Source: an uncultured Mollicutes bacterium | GTDB taxonomy: Bacteria; Bacillota_I; Bacilli_A; Acholeplasmatales; Anaeroplasmataceae | Direction: 5' to 3' | Length of the DNA stretch: 44,507 nucleotides | Assembly (NCBI GenBank): GCA_900540705.1 | Contig: UQGR01000009.1 | Location: 1-44,507, forward strand | In this document: piece after piece, positions 16,358 through 23,658 of the stretch | Position numbering within the stretch: position 1 is the stretch's first letter | How the letters are laid out: each line of letters opens with the position of its first letter | The notes under the pieces: model-generated | What the model was told of the DNA's origin: nothing | What the model saw: only the letters and a program-made list of their open reading frames with translations | The model's database searches: none | Translations under genes and position numbers: made by a program

Positions 16358-17686
16358 ATGCGTAGAATATTCTTTTATCTTCGAGAGCACTTCTATTTAG
16401 AGGTTATGGTGTTATTTTTTTTCTTTCTTACGTTTTTTATTGAACCAATCATCTCTGCAGTCAATGGACAAGGCTTCATTTTTAATCCTGTAGATCAGGT
16501 ATTTAAGGGGTATTTAAAGATTATTACCTCACCTTCTATTTTGATAACGGACTATGTCTATATTGCTGGATTAGGAGCTACCTTCTTCAATGTTGCTACT
16601 ATTCTTGTAATGAATTTGGTATTGATTCATTTTTTAAAGATTCGAATGAATGGACCCATTTTTGCAGGAATCATTATGATCAGTGGTTTTTCCTTCTTTG
16701 GAAAGAATTTCTTTAATACACTGCCCATCTATTTTGGAATTTATTTATTTTCTTTGTTTAAGCATTTACCCTATAAATCCTTCATCATTACCCTATTGTT
16801 TTCCACGGGAATTTCTCCTTTGGTAAGCTATACCATTTTTGGCTTTGGCCTGCATTTGGGATTATCCATTCCTTTAGGGATATGCTGTGGTATTCTTGCA
16901 GGCTTTATCATTCCTGCCTTTGCCTCCCACACGATTGTTTTTCATGAAGGGTATAACCTATACAATACGGGCTTTGCGTTAGGAGTCATTTCAGCTTGTT
17001 TTTATGGGATTTTTAAGCTTTGTAATTTAGAGGTCGTGACTGCTGAACTATATGATTATTCTAGCAGTACGGTTTTTTATTATATTTTACCGATTATTTC
17101 GATCCTATATATTATGATTGCGTTTTTTGCAAATCCCAAAGTTTATGTTCGCTATTTTGCATTATTGAAGACTAGCGGAAGACTGATTAGTGATTATGCC
17201 TATGAATTTAAGAGAGAAGCCGTTCTGTTGAATTTTGGGATTTTAGGTCTATTTTTATTCTTTATATGTCTGATTTTTAAAGTTCCACTCAATGGTGTTA
17301 TTTTTGGAAGTATCCTATCCATCTTGGGGTTTGCAGGATATGGTCTGCATCTTAGAAATGTTTTACCAGTTTGGGTAGGAGCAGGACTTACCATCTTTTT
17401 GGGAATGGCCATCAACCAAAAGTTTGAGCTTAGTATTATCAGTATCATCACATTTATCTTTGCCTCTGGGTTGGCCCCGATTAGTGGTCGATATGGAATT
17501 ATTTATGGGCTAGCTGCTGGGGCCTTGCATATTGTTTTAACGCCTTTAATGATTAATTTTCAGGGTGGCTTTGATTTATATAATAATGGTCTTTCGGCGG
17601 GCTTTGTAGCGGCAATATTAACCGTAGTTGCAGAAAAGATTTTTACGAGAGGTGAGCGACGTGGTAGAAAATCAAAAGATTTGTAG
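16358..17686 (+). CDS. DUF1576-type polytopic membrane protein
   Basis: The 442-aa protein is almost entirely hydrophobic with about a dozen predicted membrane helices. It matches the DUF1576 family as I know it: an internally duplicated membrane protein of Bacillota with paired motifs. One copy reads HEGYNLYNTGFALGVIS (about residue 195) and the second QGGFDLYNNGLSAGFVAA (about residue 402), and a GPIFAGI/GVIFGSI pair occurs ahead of them, so the chain is a tandem repeat of two similar halves as in many transporters. No biochemical role is established to my knowledge. It has its own promoter and overlaps the next small gene by 26 bases, with a PAP2 phosphatase after that, which hints at an envelope-related role (inference). 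Confidence 0.8.
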   Translation: MRRIFFYLREHFYLEVMVLFFFFLTFFIEPIISAVNGQGFIFNPVDQVFKGYLKIITSPSILITDYVYIAGLGATFFNVATILVMNLVLIHFLKIRMNGPIFAGIIMISGFSFFGKNFFNTLPIYFGIYLFSLFKHLPYKSFIITLLFSTGISPLVSYTIFGFGLHLGLSIPLGICCGILAGFIIPAFASHTIVFHEGYNLYNTGFALGVISACFYGIFKLCNLEVVTAELYDYSSSTVFYYILPIISILYIMIAFFANPKVYVRYFALLKTSGRLISDYAYEFKREAVLLNFGILGLFLFFICLIFKVPLNGVIFGSILSILGFAGYGLHLRNVLPVWVGAGLTIFLGMAINQKFELSIISIITFIFASGLAPISGRYGIIYGLAAGALHIVLTPLMINFQGGFDLYNNGLSAGFVAAILTVVAEKIFTRGERRGRKSKDL

Positions 17687-17993
17687 AATTATTGAGGAAT
17701 TCAGCTTATATCTGCTAGAAGAGGGAAATGAATTTTTAGAGGTTAAGGTGAAAAAGTCTTCGCATCGGGTTTCTCTCATTTTCAAATGTGATAAAATTGA
17801 ACAGGAGAAATTAAAAGAGCTAGAACATATTTTTAGGCACAAGAGACAACAGGCCTTTGAGTTATATGGTTGGGAATTGATTGGCCAGGGAGATTCTGAA
17901 AATGAATTAAATCTGGTTAGTACATTAATCAATTATTATACATATTACATTCGGGATGGAAAGGTAATTTTTAATTTGGTGAGATATGAATAA
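17661..17993 (+). CDS. Hypothetical 110-aa protein coupled to the DUF1576 gene
   Basis: I chose the GTG at 17661 because GAGGTGA (17650-17656) lies close before it; an ATG at 17628 is in frame but lies deeper in the upstream gene and has no ribosome site. The product is soluble, charged, mixed alpha/beta (EEFSLYLLEEGNEFLEVKVKK, then a Lys/Glu-rich helix) and has no membrane segment. The start overlaps DUF1576 by 26 bases and its end overlaps the PAP2 gene by 8, so all three are probably translated together. I do not recognise a family; a cytoplasmic partner of the DUF1576 membrane protein is a reasonable guess from coupling only. Confidence 0.65.
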   Translation: MVENQKICRIIEEFSLYLLEEGNEFLEVKVKKSSHRVSLIFKCDKIEQEKLKELEHIFRHKRQQAFELYGWELIGQGDSENELNLVSTLINYYTYYIRDGKVIFNLVRYE

Positions 17994-18684
17994 GAAAAAT
18001 TGGAAATACATTTTAAAAATGGTGGGAGTTTTAGTTTGTTGTATCGTTTTTATAAGCTTGGCTGTTGTCATTTATTTAAACCGATTGGAGCCACTGGCCT
18101 TAGATGTAGCTATGCGTGATTTCAGCTATAGTGTTCGTGGAGAAAAGTACGGCTTTGGATACTGGTTATTTCGAATCATCACAGAGTTTGGCAATCTATA
18201 TATTGTAGGTGTGATTGTAATTACGGTAATCATTCTCACAAAATGTGATTACCGAGCAATTGTCTTATCCTTGGGAATTCTATGCGCCGTTATGCTCAAT
18301 ATCGGACTTAAGGAAATCTATATGAGAGAACGCCCATTGGAGGCTTATCGTTGGATGGATGAAACCTCGACAAGCTTTCCCTCAGGACATTCAACGGCAG
18401 CAGGCTTTTTGTATCCATTTTTGATTTATTTGATTTACCATACAAAAATGGAAAAATCCTTAAAATATACGCTTTACACCTTATGTACAGCAATTGTTCC
18501 TCTTGTGATGTTTTCAAGAATGATTTTAGGTGTTCATTACTTTACGGATGTAATTGCAGGAGTGAGTGTTGGTATTATGGTTGCCTGTCTTGCTATGCAG
18601 CTTTATAAAATCTTTGAGAAGTATGATTTTATGACAGAGGGGCTTTTTGATAAAATACGAAAAAGCAGAAATTCTAAGGAATAG
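17986..18684 (+). CDS. PAP2-family membrane phosphatase
   Basis: The 232-aa protein has the three-part PAP2 phosphatase signature: KEIYMRERP (Lys109, Arg116, Pro117), FPSGHS (Ser133, Gly134, His135) and SRMILGVHYFTDVIAG (Arg178, His184 nucleophile, Asp188). Five to six membrane helices surround these motifs, placing the active site at the outer membrane face. Family members dephosphorylate undecaprenyl pyrophosphate (BcrC/PgpB type), phosphatidylglycerol phosphate or phosphatidic acid. Since uppP lies just upstream, a second undecaprenyl pyrophosphatase is plausible. GGTGAG precedes the ATG. The unit ends at the terminator at 18702, which lies inside the convergent regulator gene. Confidence 0.92.
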   Translation: MNKKNWKYILKMVGVLVCCIVFISLAVVIYLNRLEPLALDVAMRDFSYSVRGEKYGFGYWLFRIITEFGNLYIVGVIVITVIILTKCDYRAIVLSLGILCAVMLNIGLKEIYMRERPLEAYRWMDETSTSFPSGHSTAAGFLYPFLIYLIYHTKMEKSLKYTLYTLCTAIVPLVMFSRMILGVHYFTDVIAGVSVGIMVACLAMQLYKIFEKYDFMTEGLFDKIRKSRNSKE

Positions 18685-18687
18685 ATT

Positions 18688-19230
18688 TTAATAGGTATAA
18701 TCTGGAAGGTAGGCTCTATCTTCCAGTTTTTTTACATTTAATATATTGAAAAGCTTATTATGCTTGGCAATGATTTGTTGATGCTCTAACTGGTGGATAG
18801 CAAAAGCTAGGTCTGCTTTTTTTAGGCATAGATAAGTAGCGGCTTCTCCCATCGAATAGGTTAGATAGAAGCTTTCCGTTTTATGATTTAGATATTCAAA
18901 ATAGAGGTATCTTGTAAATCTGGTATTGGGGTCAATAATCTGTAAAAGCTCAGCATGATTTTTTTCTTCCTGAAGCATTTTAGATAAAATTTCAAAATAG
19001 CTTACATCAAGCTCTGCTTTCTCTATCCATATTCCTGTGACAAGGTCTAACGCAATGTAATCGTCCAAGGTATAGGGATTATAAAAAATTTGATCTAAAA
19101 AAAGATAATCGTTAGCCTGATAGATTTTTGTCTTTCTACGGGTTGTAATATGACCTTTCATAATTTTGAAAATTTTACTTATATGAGTATGCTTTTCCTG
19201 AATGATATCATTTCTAAAATAGGTTTTCAT
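18688..19230 (-). CDS. Crp/Fnr-like transcription regulator
   Basis: The predicted 180-aa protein has an N-terminal cupin-like region (residues about 15-75: HTHISKIFKIMKGHITTRRK, QANDYLFLDQIF) resembling the cyclic-nucleotide-binding fold. The C-terminal winged helix is of Crp type (MGEAATYLCLKKADLAFAIHQLEHQQII with FNILNVKKLEDRA). No Fnr-type Cys cluster is visible at the N-terminus. The start is uncertain: ATG 19230 gives the best-shaped protein but lacks a ribosome site; ATG 19263 overlaps the upstream gene's stop and would be coupled; 19356 is less likely. It is the last gene of the activase operon, separated by a hairpin at 19240-19261 that may lower its expression. It may regulate that operon through the site at 23451. 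Confidence 0.75.
   Translation of the reverse strand: MKTYFRNDIIQEKHTHISKIFKIMKGHITTRRKTKIYQANDYLFLDQIFYNPYTLDDYIALDLVTGIWIEKAELDVSYFEILSKMLQEEKNHAELLQIIDPNTRFTRYLYFEYLNHKTESFYLTYSMGEAATYLCLKKADLAFAIHQLEHQQIIAKHNKLFNILNVKKLEDRAYLPDYTY
18702..18733 (+). terminator. Terminator of the DUF1576-PAP2 unit
   Basis: CTGGAAG (18702-18708) pairs with CTTCCAG (18720-18726), followed by TTTTTTT. It overlaps the 3-prime end of the convergent minus-strand regulator gene, so the two convergent transcripts overlap. Confidence 0.8.
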
Positions 19231-19261
19231 AAAATAAAAGCTAAGCCTATTACAGCTTAGC
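19231..19261 (-). terminator. Hairpin with T-rich tail between the activase and regulator genes
   Basis: On the minus strand GCTAAGC (19261-19255) pairs perfectly with GCTTAGC (19246-19240) over an 8-base loop that includes the upstream stop codon, and is followed by a T-rich tract (TTTTATTTT) running into the regulator start. It could act as a partial terminator or attenuator, or cover the regulator's start region. Confidence 0.5.
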
Positions 19262-20524
19262 ATCCTCGTTTTCTTCAATTTTTTCTCTGGCAATTGCCAG
19301 CATAAGTTTAATTCGATTTTCTTGATTGACCTTTGTAGCCGACGGGTCATAGTCAATGGCCACGATATTAGCCTCGGGATGAAGGGATTTAATTTTTTTC
19401 ATTACCCCTTTTCCACATATATGATTTGGTAGACAGCCAAAGGGCTGTGTACATACAATGTTGTCATATCCAATTTCTACAAGCTCCATCATTTCAGCAG
19501 TCAATAGCCAGCCCTCACCCATCTTTGTGCCATGGGATAAAATACCCTCGGATAAATCCTTTGTATGAGAGAAGTACTTCATAGGCGTTATCTTGGTTTT
19601 GCGGATACTGTGAATCATCAGCTTTTCCCGGCGTCTTAAATAGCCTATCATCAGCTTTGAAACTAGCTTTTTCATTTTCCCATGACCATAGAATTGGTTA
19701 TCATAGATAGAATTATATAGACAGTAGAGAATGAATCCATAAAGCCCAGGAACCATCACCTCAGCCTTTTCACTAACTAAGAAATCTTCTAAGTGATTGT
19801 TTCCTAAGGCTGCATATTTAACATAGATTTCTCCTACGACTCCAACCTTAGGGATAGCCTTAGATAGATCAAGCTCTAGCTCGTCAAAGCTTTTGGCAAT
19901 TGCATTTAGATTTTTTCTTAATGCCCGATAGGAAACACCTTTTTTATGATCAAACTGCAGGCCGATTTTTTTTACCCATTCCTCCGCCAATGCTTTGGCA
20001 GAGCCTGAGTGAGTTTCATAGGAGCGTGTCTTATTGTAAAGATACATAATTTCATCTCCATAGGTCATCGCTGCTGCTACCTTCTTGATTAGGGGAAGTG
20101 TAAGTCTTAATCCACTATCCTTTTCTAAGTTTGAAGCATTTAAGGATACAACGGGAATGTATCCATAGCCTGCCTTTTCTAAAGCTTTTCTTAATAAATG
20201 GATATAATTGGAGGCTCTGCATCCTCCTCCAGTTTGGGTGATAAGAAGAACGACGTGGTCTAAATCATCGCGGTGATTCAGATTGTCTATAAATTGACCG
20301 ATTACTAGTAAAGCAGGATAGCAGGTGTCGTTGTGAACATACTTTAACCCCTCTGTGACTACATCAGGGCCCTCATTACTCATAATTTCCACCTTATATC
20401 CTGAGGCAAGAAGAGCTTTTTCAAATAGGGCCATATGAAAGGGCAGCATAGAAGGAATCAATATCGTATGTGTTTTACGCATAGAGGCTACAAATTTAGG
20501 ATATTCCTTTACTTCTGATTCCAT
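19250..20524 (-). CDS. Acyl-CoA dehydratase/activase-related protein, HgdB-like C-terminal part
   Basis: This 424-aa protein resembles the region that follows the DUF2229 part in the large (about 1400-aa) acyl-CoA dehydratase activase-like proteins of anaerobes, itself related to 2-hydroxyacyl-CoA dehydratase subunits. Visible features are the early NDTCYPALLVIGQF, LITQTGGGCRASNYIHLLRKAL, a Cys in VCTQPFGCLPNHICGKG (about residues 358-374) and an IDYDPSATKVNQENR end. These cysteines are the expected ligands for an Fe-S or double-cubane cluster. It starts at ATG 20524 with AAAGGAGG upstream and overlaps the 974-aa gene by 16 bases. Together the two add up to the usual single-chain length, so this looks like a split version of one protein. 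The physiological substrate is unknown. Confidence 0.8.
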   Translation of the reverse strand: MESEVKEYPKFVASMRKTHTILIPSMLPFHMALFEKALLASGYKVEIMSNEGPDVVTEGLKYVHNDTCYPALLVIGQFIDNLNHRDDLDHVVLLITQTGGGCRASNYIHLLRKALEKAGYGYIPVVSLNASNLEKDSGLRLTLPLIKKVAAAMTYGDEIMYLYNKTRSYETHSGSAKALAEEWVKKIGLQFDHKKGVSYRALRKNLNAIAKSFDELELDLSKAIPKVGVVGEIYVKYAALGNNHLEDFLVSEKAEVMVPGLYGFILYCLYNSIYDNQFYGHGKMKKLVSKLMIGYLRRREKLMIHSIRKTKITPMKYFSHTKDLSEGILSHGTKMGEGWLLTAEMMELVEIGYDNIVCTQPFGCLPNHICGKGVMKKIKSLHPEANIVAIDYDPSATKVNQENRIKLMLAIAREKIEENEDAKL

Positions 20525-23433
20525 TCTTTGTTTTCCTCCTTTTGTTCTAAAGCCGCAAAGAGACTCCGAAGTCTTATTTTTACAGCTCCTAGATTTGTAA
20601 TTTCATCTATTTTAATTTGAGTATATATTTTACCATGATTTTCTAAGATAGATTTGCATTCATCTGTAGTGACTGCATCTAGACCACATCCAAAGCTAAC
20701 TAGCTGGACGAGATTCATATCCTTTTGGGTTGTACAGTATTTAGCTGCCGCATAAAGTCGTGCATGATAGGTCCATTGATTTAGAACGCCTACCTTGAAT
20801 TTAGGAACAAGATGAGAAATTGATTCCTCTGTAACAATGGCCACATTGAAGGCATTGATCAGTTTATCTATTCCGTGATTGACCTGAGGGTCAACATGGT
20901 ATGGTCTACCAGCCAAAACGATAATTTGTTGATGCTCAGCTCTAGCCTGTCGAATGATTTGATCTGCCTGATTTCTTAAGTCTGCCAGATAAGCATCATA
21001 TTCCTGATAGGCTAAAGTAGAAGCCTTAATGATTTCTCTTTTAGAAAATTTATAGGATTTTAAAATATCCATCATTTTCTCTTCAAATATTTTTTTGTCA
21101 TGAATTCCTATAAATGGATGAAGAAAGGTAAGGCTTTGAACATCCTTCACATTGTTTTCTATTGTCTGAGGATAATAGGCCACAATAGGGCAGTTAAAAT
21201 GATTGTCCCCTTTTTTCTCATCTATATTATAACTCATACAAGGGTAGAAAATTGTCTTTATTCCGTCCTGTTCTAATTTGGCAATATGCCCATGAACAAG
21301 CTTTGCAGGATAGCATACTGTATCAGAAGGAATGGTATGCTGGCCAAGAGTATATATTTTCTCATTAGAAAACCCACTACAAATTGCTTCAAATCCTAAA
21401 GTGGTAAAAAAGGTATACCAAAATGGCCACAGCTCATAATTGTTCAGAATTAGCGGGATTCCTATTTTACCTTTTGGACCTGGTACAGGAGTGTAGCTCA
21501 TTAGCTTTTTCCGGATATATTCATAAAGATTCGTGTTCTCATTAGTTTTCTTTTTGGTTAAAGGCTTTTCACAGCGATTACCACTGATGAACTTATTGGT
21601 GTTGCTTCCAAAGGTATTGACGGATAATAGACAATGATTATTACATAGCTGACAATTGAAGTTCTGAACCTTATGCTCAAAGCTTTTCAACTGTTCCTTT
21701 GTGATGGTAGAAGAAGCTGATAGATGAAGAGACTTTGCATATAGGGCTGCCCCATACGCTCCCATCAGTCCTGAGATATTTGGACAAACTACGTTTAAAT
21801 TCAATTCCTTTTCAAAGGCTCTTAATACAGCCTCATTGTGGAAGGTTCCGCCCTGAACGACTATATTTTTTCCTAGCTGTTCCTTGGTAGTTGCTCGAAT
21901 GACCTTGTACAATGCATTTTTTACAACAGAGATGGAAAGCCCTGCTGATATGTTTTCTATGGTAGCTCCATCCTTTTGTGCCTGCTTAACTGAGGAATTC
22001 ATAAAGACTGTACATCTAGATCCTAGGTCTACTGGCTTATCTGCCATCAATCCTAGCTTGGCAAAATCCTCTATTTTATACCCTAACGCATTGGCGAAGG
22101 TCTGAAGGAACGAACCACACCCAGAGGAGCATGCCTCATTTAAAAAGATATTCGCGATGGCATTGTTTTCTATTTTGAAGCATTTAATATCCTGTCCACC
22201 GATATCGATAATGAAATCCACATCCGGCTTAAATTTGGAGGCTGCCTTATAATGAGCCATAGTTTCTACGAGTCCTGCATCTAAATTAAAGGCATTCTTC
22301 GCCAGCTCCTCTCCATAGCCAGTAGAAGCACTACCGGCAATTCTTAGGCTAGGATACTTGGTATAAAGCTCAATAAATATTTGTTGGATGACCTCTACAG
22401 GGTTTCCTTTATTGGGCTGGTATCTTTCATAGCGAATCTGTTCATTTTCATCAATTAGAACGAACTTTAAGGTTGTAGAGCCACTATCTATTCCAAGATA
22501 AAGATTTCCTGTATATCCTTCTAGAGGAAGACTTTCAATATATGCTTTTGCATGACGCTCTCTAAATTCCTTTAGCTCTGTTTCATTTGCAAATAAAGGC
22601 TGATTGTAGGCATAGGTCGCCTGATTCACATAATTGGATATTTTTGTTAGCTTTTCACCAACATTGATAGGTTCTTTTGCACATAGGGCTGCCCCAATGG
22701 CTACATAATACAAAGAATTTTCAGGACAAATTCCTTTCACATGAAGTGCAGTATCAAAGCTGTTTTTCAACTCAGACAAAAAGGTTAAAGGACCACCCAA
22801 ATAGGCCACATTTCCGGTGATTTCACGTCCCTGAGCTAAACCTCCAATCGTTTGGTTTACAACAGCGTTAAAAATGGAGGCAGCAATATCAGACTTAGAA
22901 GCACCTTGATTTAATAGGGGTTGAATATCAGATTTGGCAAATACTCCACATCTTGAGGCAATAGCGTAGAGCTTTTGGTGATGAATCGCTAAACCATTAA
23001 TTTCTGTGATATCGACATTTAATAAGGTTGCCATCTGGTCAATAAAGGCACCGGTTCCTCCAGCACAGGAGCCATTCATTCGAACCTCCATTCCATCAGT
23101 TAGAAAAAGGATTTTGGCATCCTCTCCCCCTAGCTCTATAATACAGTCTGTTCCTGGAATTAGGGTGTTGGCAGCTACTCTTGTTGCGTAAACCTCCTGA
23201 ACAAAAGGAATCCCCACTCCCTCAGCAAGTCCCATTCCTGCAGAACCAGAAATGGCAAGATAGCAGTCTCCATCGATGATTTTATGATTCATTAATTCTT
23301 GTAGTTTAAGAATTATATTGTCTTTTATATGAGAATAATGACGTTTATAGTCAGAATATAGTAATGTATTTTGCTCATCTAACACTACACATTTAATTGT
23401 AGTAGAGCCTACATCTAATCCAATTTTCTTCAT
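20509..23433 (-). CDS. Acyl-CoA dehydratase activase-like protein: two BcrAD/BadFG ATPase domains plus DUF2229
   Basis: Such activases use ATP to inject an electron into an Fe-S enzyme of the 2-hydroxyacyl-CoA dehydratase or double-cubane cluster type. The 974-aa chain has two ASKHA ATPase domains: domain 1 begins GLDVGSTTIK (5-14) and has the cluster ligands Cys123 (SCAGGTGAF) and Cys162 (SRCGVF); domain 2 begins GIDSGSTTLK (314-323) and has EACSSGCGSF and GSRCTVFMNSS. A cysteine cluster CQLCNNHC...GNRCEKP follows near 600-630, then a DUF2229-like region with KIGIPLILNNYELWPFW and DTVCYPAKLVHGHI. The ATG has GGAGGT upstream. Strong promoter and operator-like site at 23451-23498. No classical dehydratase subunit genes lie nearby. 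Confidence 0.9.
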   Translation of the reverse strand: MKKIGLDVGSTTIKCVVLDEQNTLLYSDYKRHYSHIKDNIILKLQELMNHKIIDGDCYLAISGSAGMGLAEGVGIPFVQEVYATRVAANTLIPGTDCIIELGGEDAKILFLTDGMEVRMNGSCAGGTGAFIDQMATLLNVDITEINGLAIHHQKLYAIASRCGVFAKSDIQPLLNQGASKSDIAASIFNAVVNQTIGGLAQGREITGNVAYLGGPLTFLSELKNSFDTALHVKGICPENSLYYVAIGAALCAKEPINVGEKLTKISNYVNQATYAYNQPLFANETELKEFRERHAKAYIESLPLEGYTGNLYLGIDSGSTTLKFVLIDENEQIRYERYQPNKGNPVEVIQQIFIELYTKYPSLRIAGSASTGYGEELAKNAFNLDAGLVETMAHYKAASKFKPDVDFIIDIGGQDIKCFKIENNAIANIFLNEACSSGCGSFLQTFANALGYKIEDFAKLGLMADKPVDLGSRCTVFMNSSVKQAQKDGATIENISAGLSISVVKNALYKVIRATTKEQLGKNIVVQGGTFHNEAVLRAFEKELNLNVVCPNISGLMGAYGAALYAKSLHLSASSTITKEQLKSFEHKVQNFNCQLCNNHCLLSVNTFGSNTNKFISGNRCEKPLTKKKTNENTNLYEYIRKKLMSYTPVPGPKGKIGIPLILNNYELWPFWYTFFTTLGFEAICSGFSNEKIYTLGQHTIPSDTVCYPAKLVHGHIAKLEQDGIKTIFYPCMSYNIDEKKGDNHFNCPIVAYYPQTIENNVKDVQSLTFLHPFIGIHDKKIFEEKMMDILKSYKFSKREIIKASTLAYQEYDAYLADLRNQADQIIRQARAEHQQIIVLAGRPYHVDPQVNHGIDKLINAFNVAIVTEESISHLVPKFKVGVLNQWTYHARLYAAAKYCTTQKDMNLVQLVSFGCGLDAVTTDECKSILENHGKIYTQIKIDEITNLGAVKIRLRSLFAALEQKEENKEWNQK

Positions 23434-23450
23434 TCTAACCTCCGTGTATG

Positions 23451-23466
23451 TTTTGTCAATACAAAA
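23451..23466. promoter_or_regulatory. Palindrome over the activase start site, candidate operator
   Basis: TTTTGT (23451-23456) and ACAAAA (23461-23466) form a dyad with a 4-base centre. It covers the predicted transcription start of the minus-strand activase operon, the position expected for a repressor. A Crp/Fnr-like regulator is encoded at the end of the same operon. The match to Fnr, Crp or Rex consensus sites is only partial. Confidence 0.5.
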
Positions 23467-23469
23467 AAT

Positions 23470-23498
23470 ATTATATTATAAATAATATAACAAGTCAA
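23470..23498 (-). promoter_or_regulatory. Strong promoter of the activase operon
   Basis: Read on the minus strand: TTGACT (23498-23493), exactly 17 bases, then TATAAT (23475-23470). This is one of the best matches to the consensus in the window. The gap 23434-23658 between the two divergent genes otherwise holds only A/T-rich sequence and the plus-strand promoter at 23583. Confidence 0.8.
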
Positions 23499-23582
23499 TT
23501 AAACCAAAAAAGAAAAAAAGAGAATGTAGAAGAGGTTTTTCAGGTTTTTTCTATTTTAAATTTTTAAAAATACGAATTTTCC

Positions 23583-23611
23583 TTGATACAAGACAGGATT
23601 TAAGATATAAT
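23583..23611 (+). promoter_or_regulatory. Promoter of the lipoprotein gene
   Basis: TTGATA (23583-23588), 17 bases, TATAAT (23606-23611). The start codon lies 47 bases after the -10. Confidence 0.8.
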
Positions 23612-23658
23612 ATTTAAGAAATACAAAAAAAGATTATGATAAGAAGGATTTTGATATT

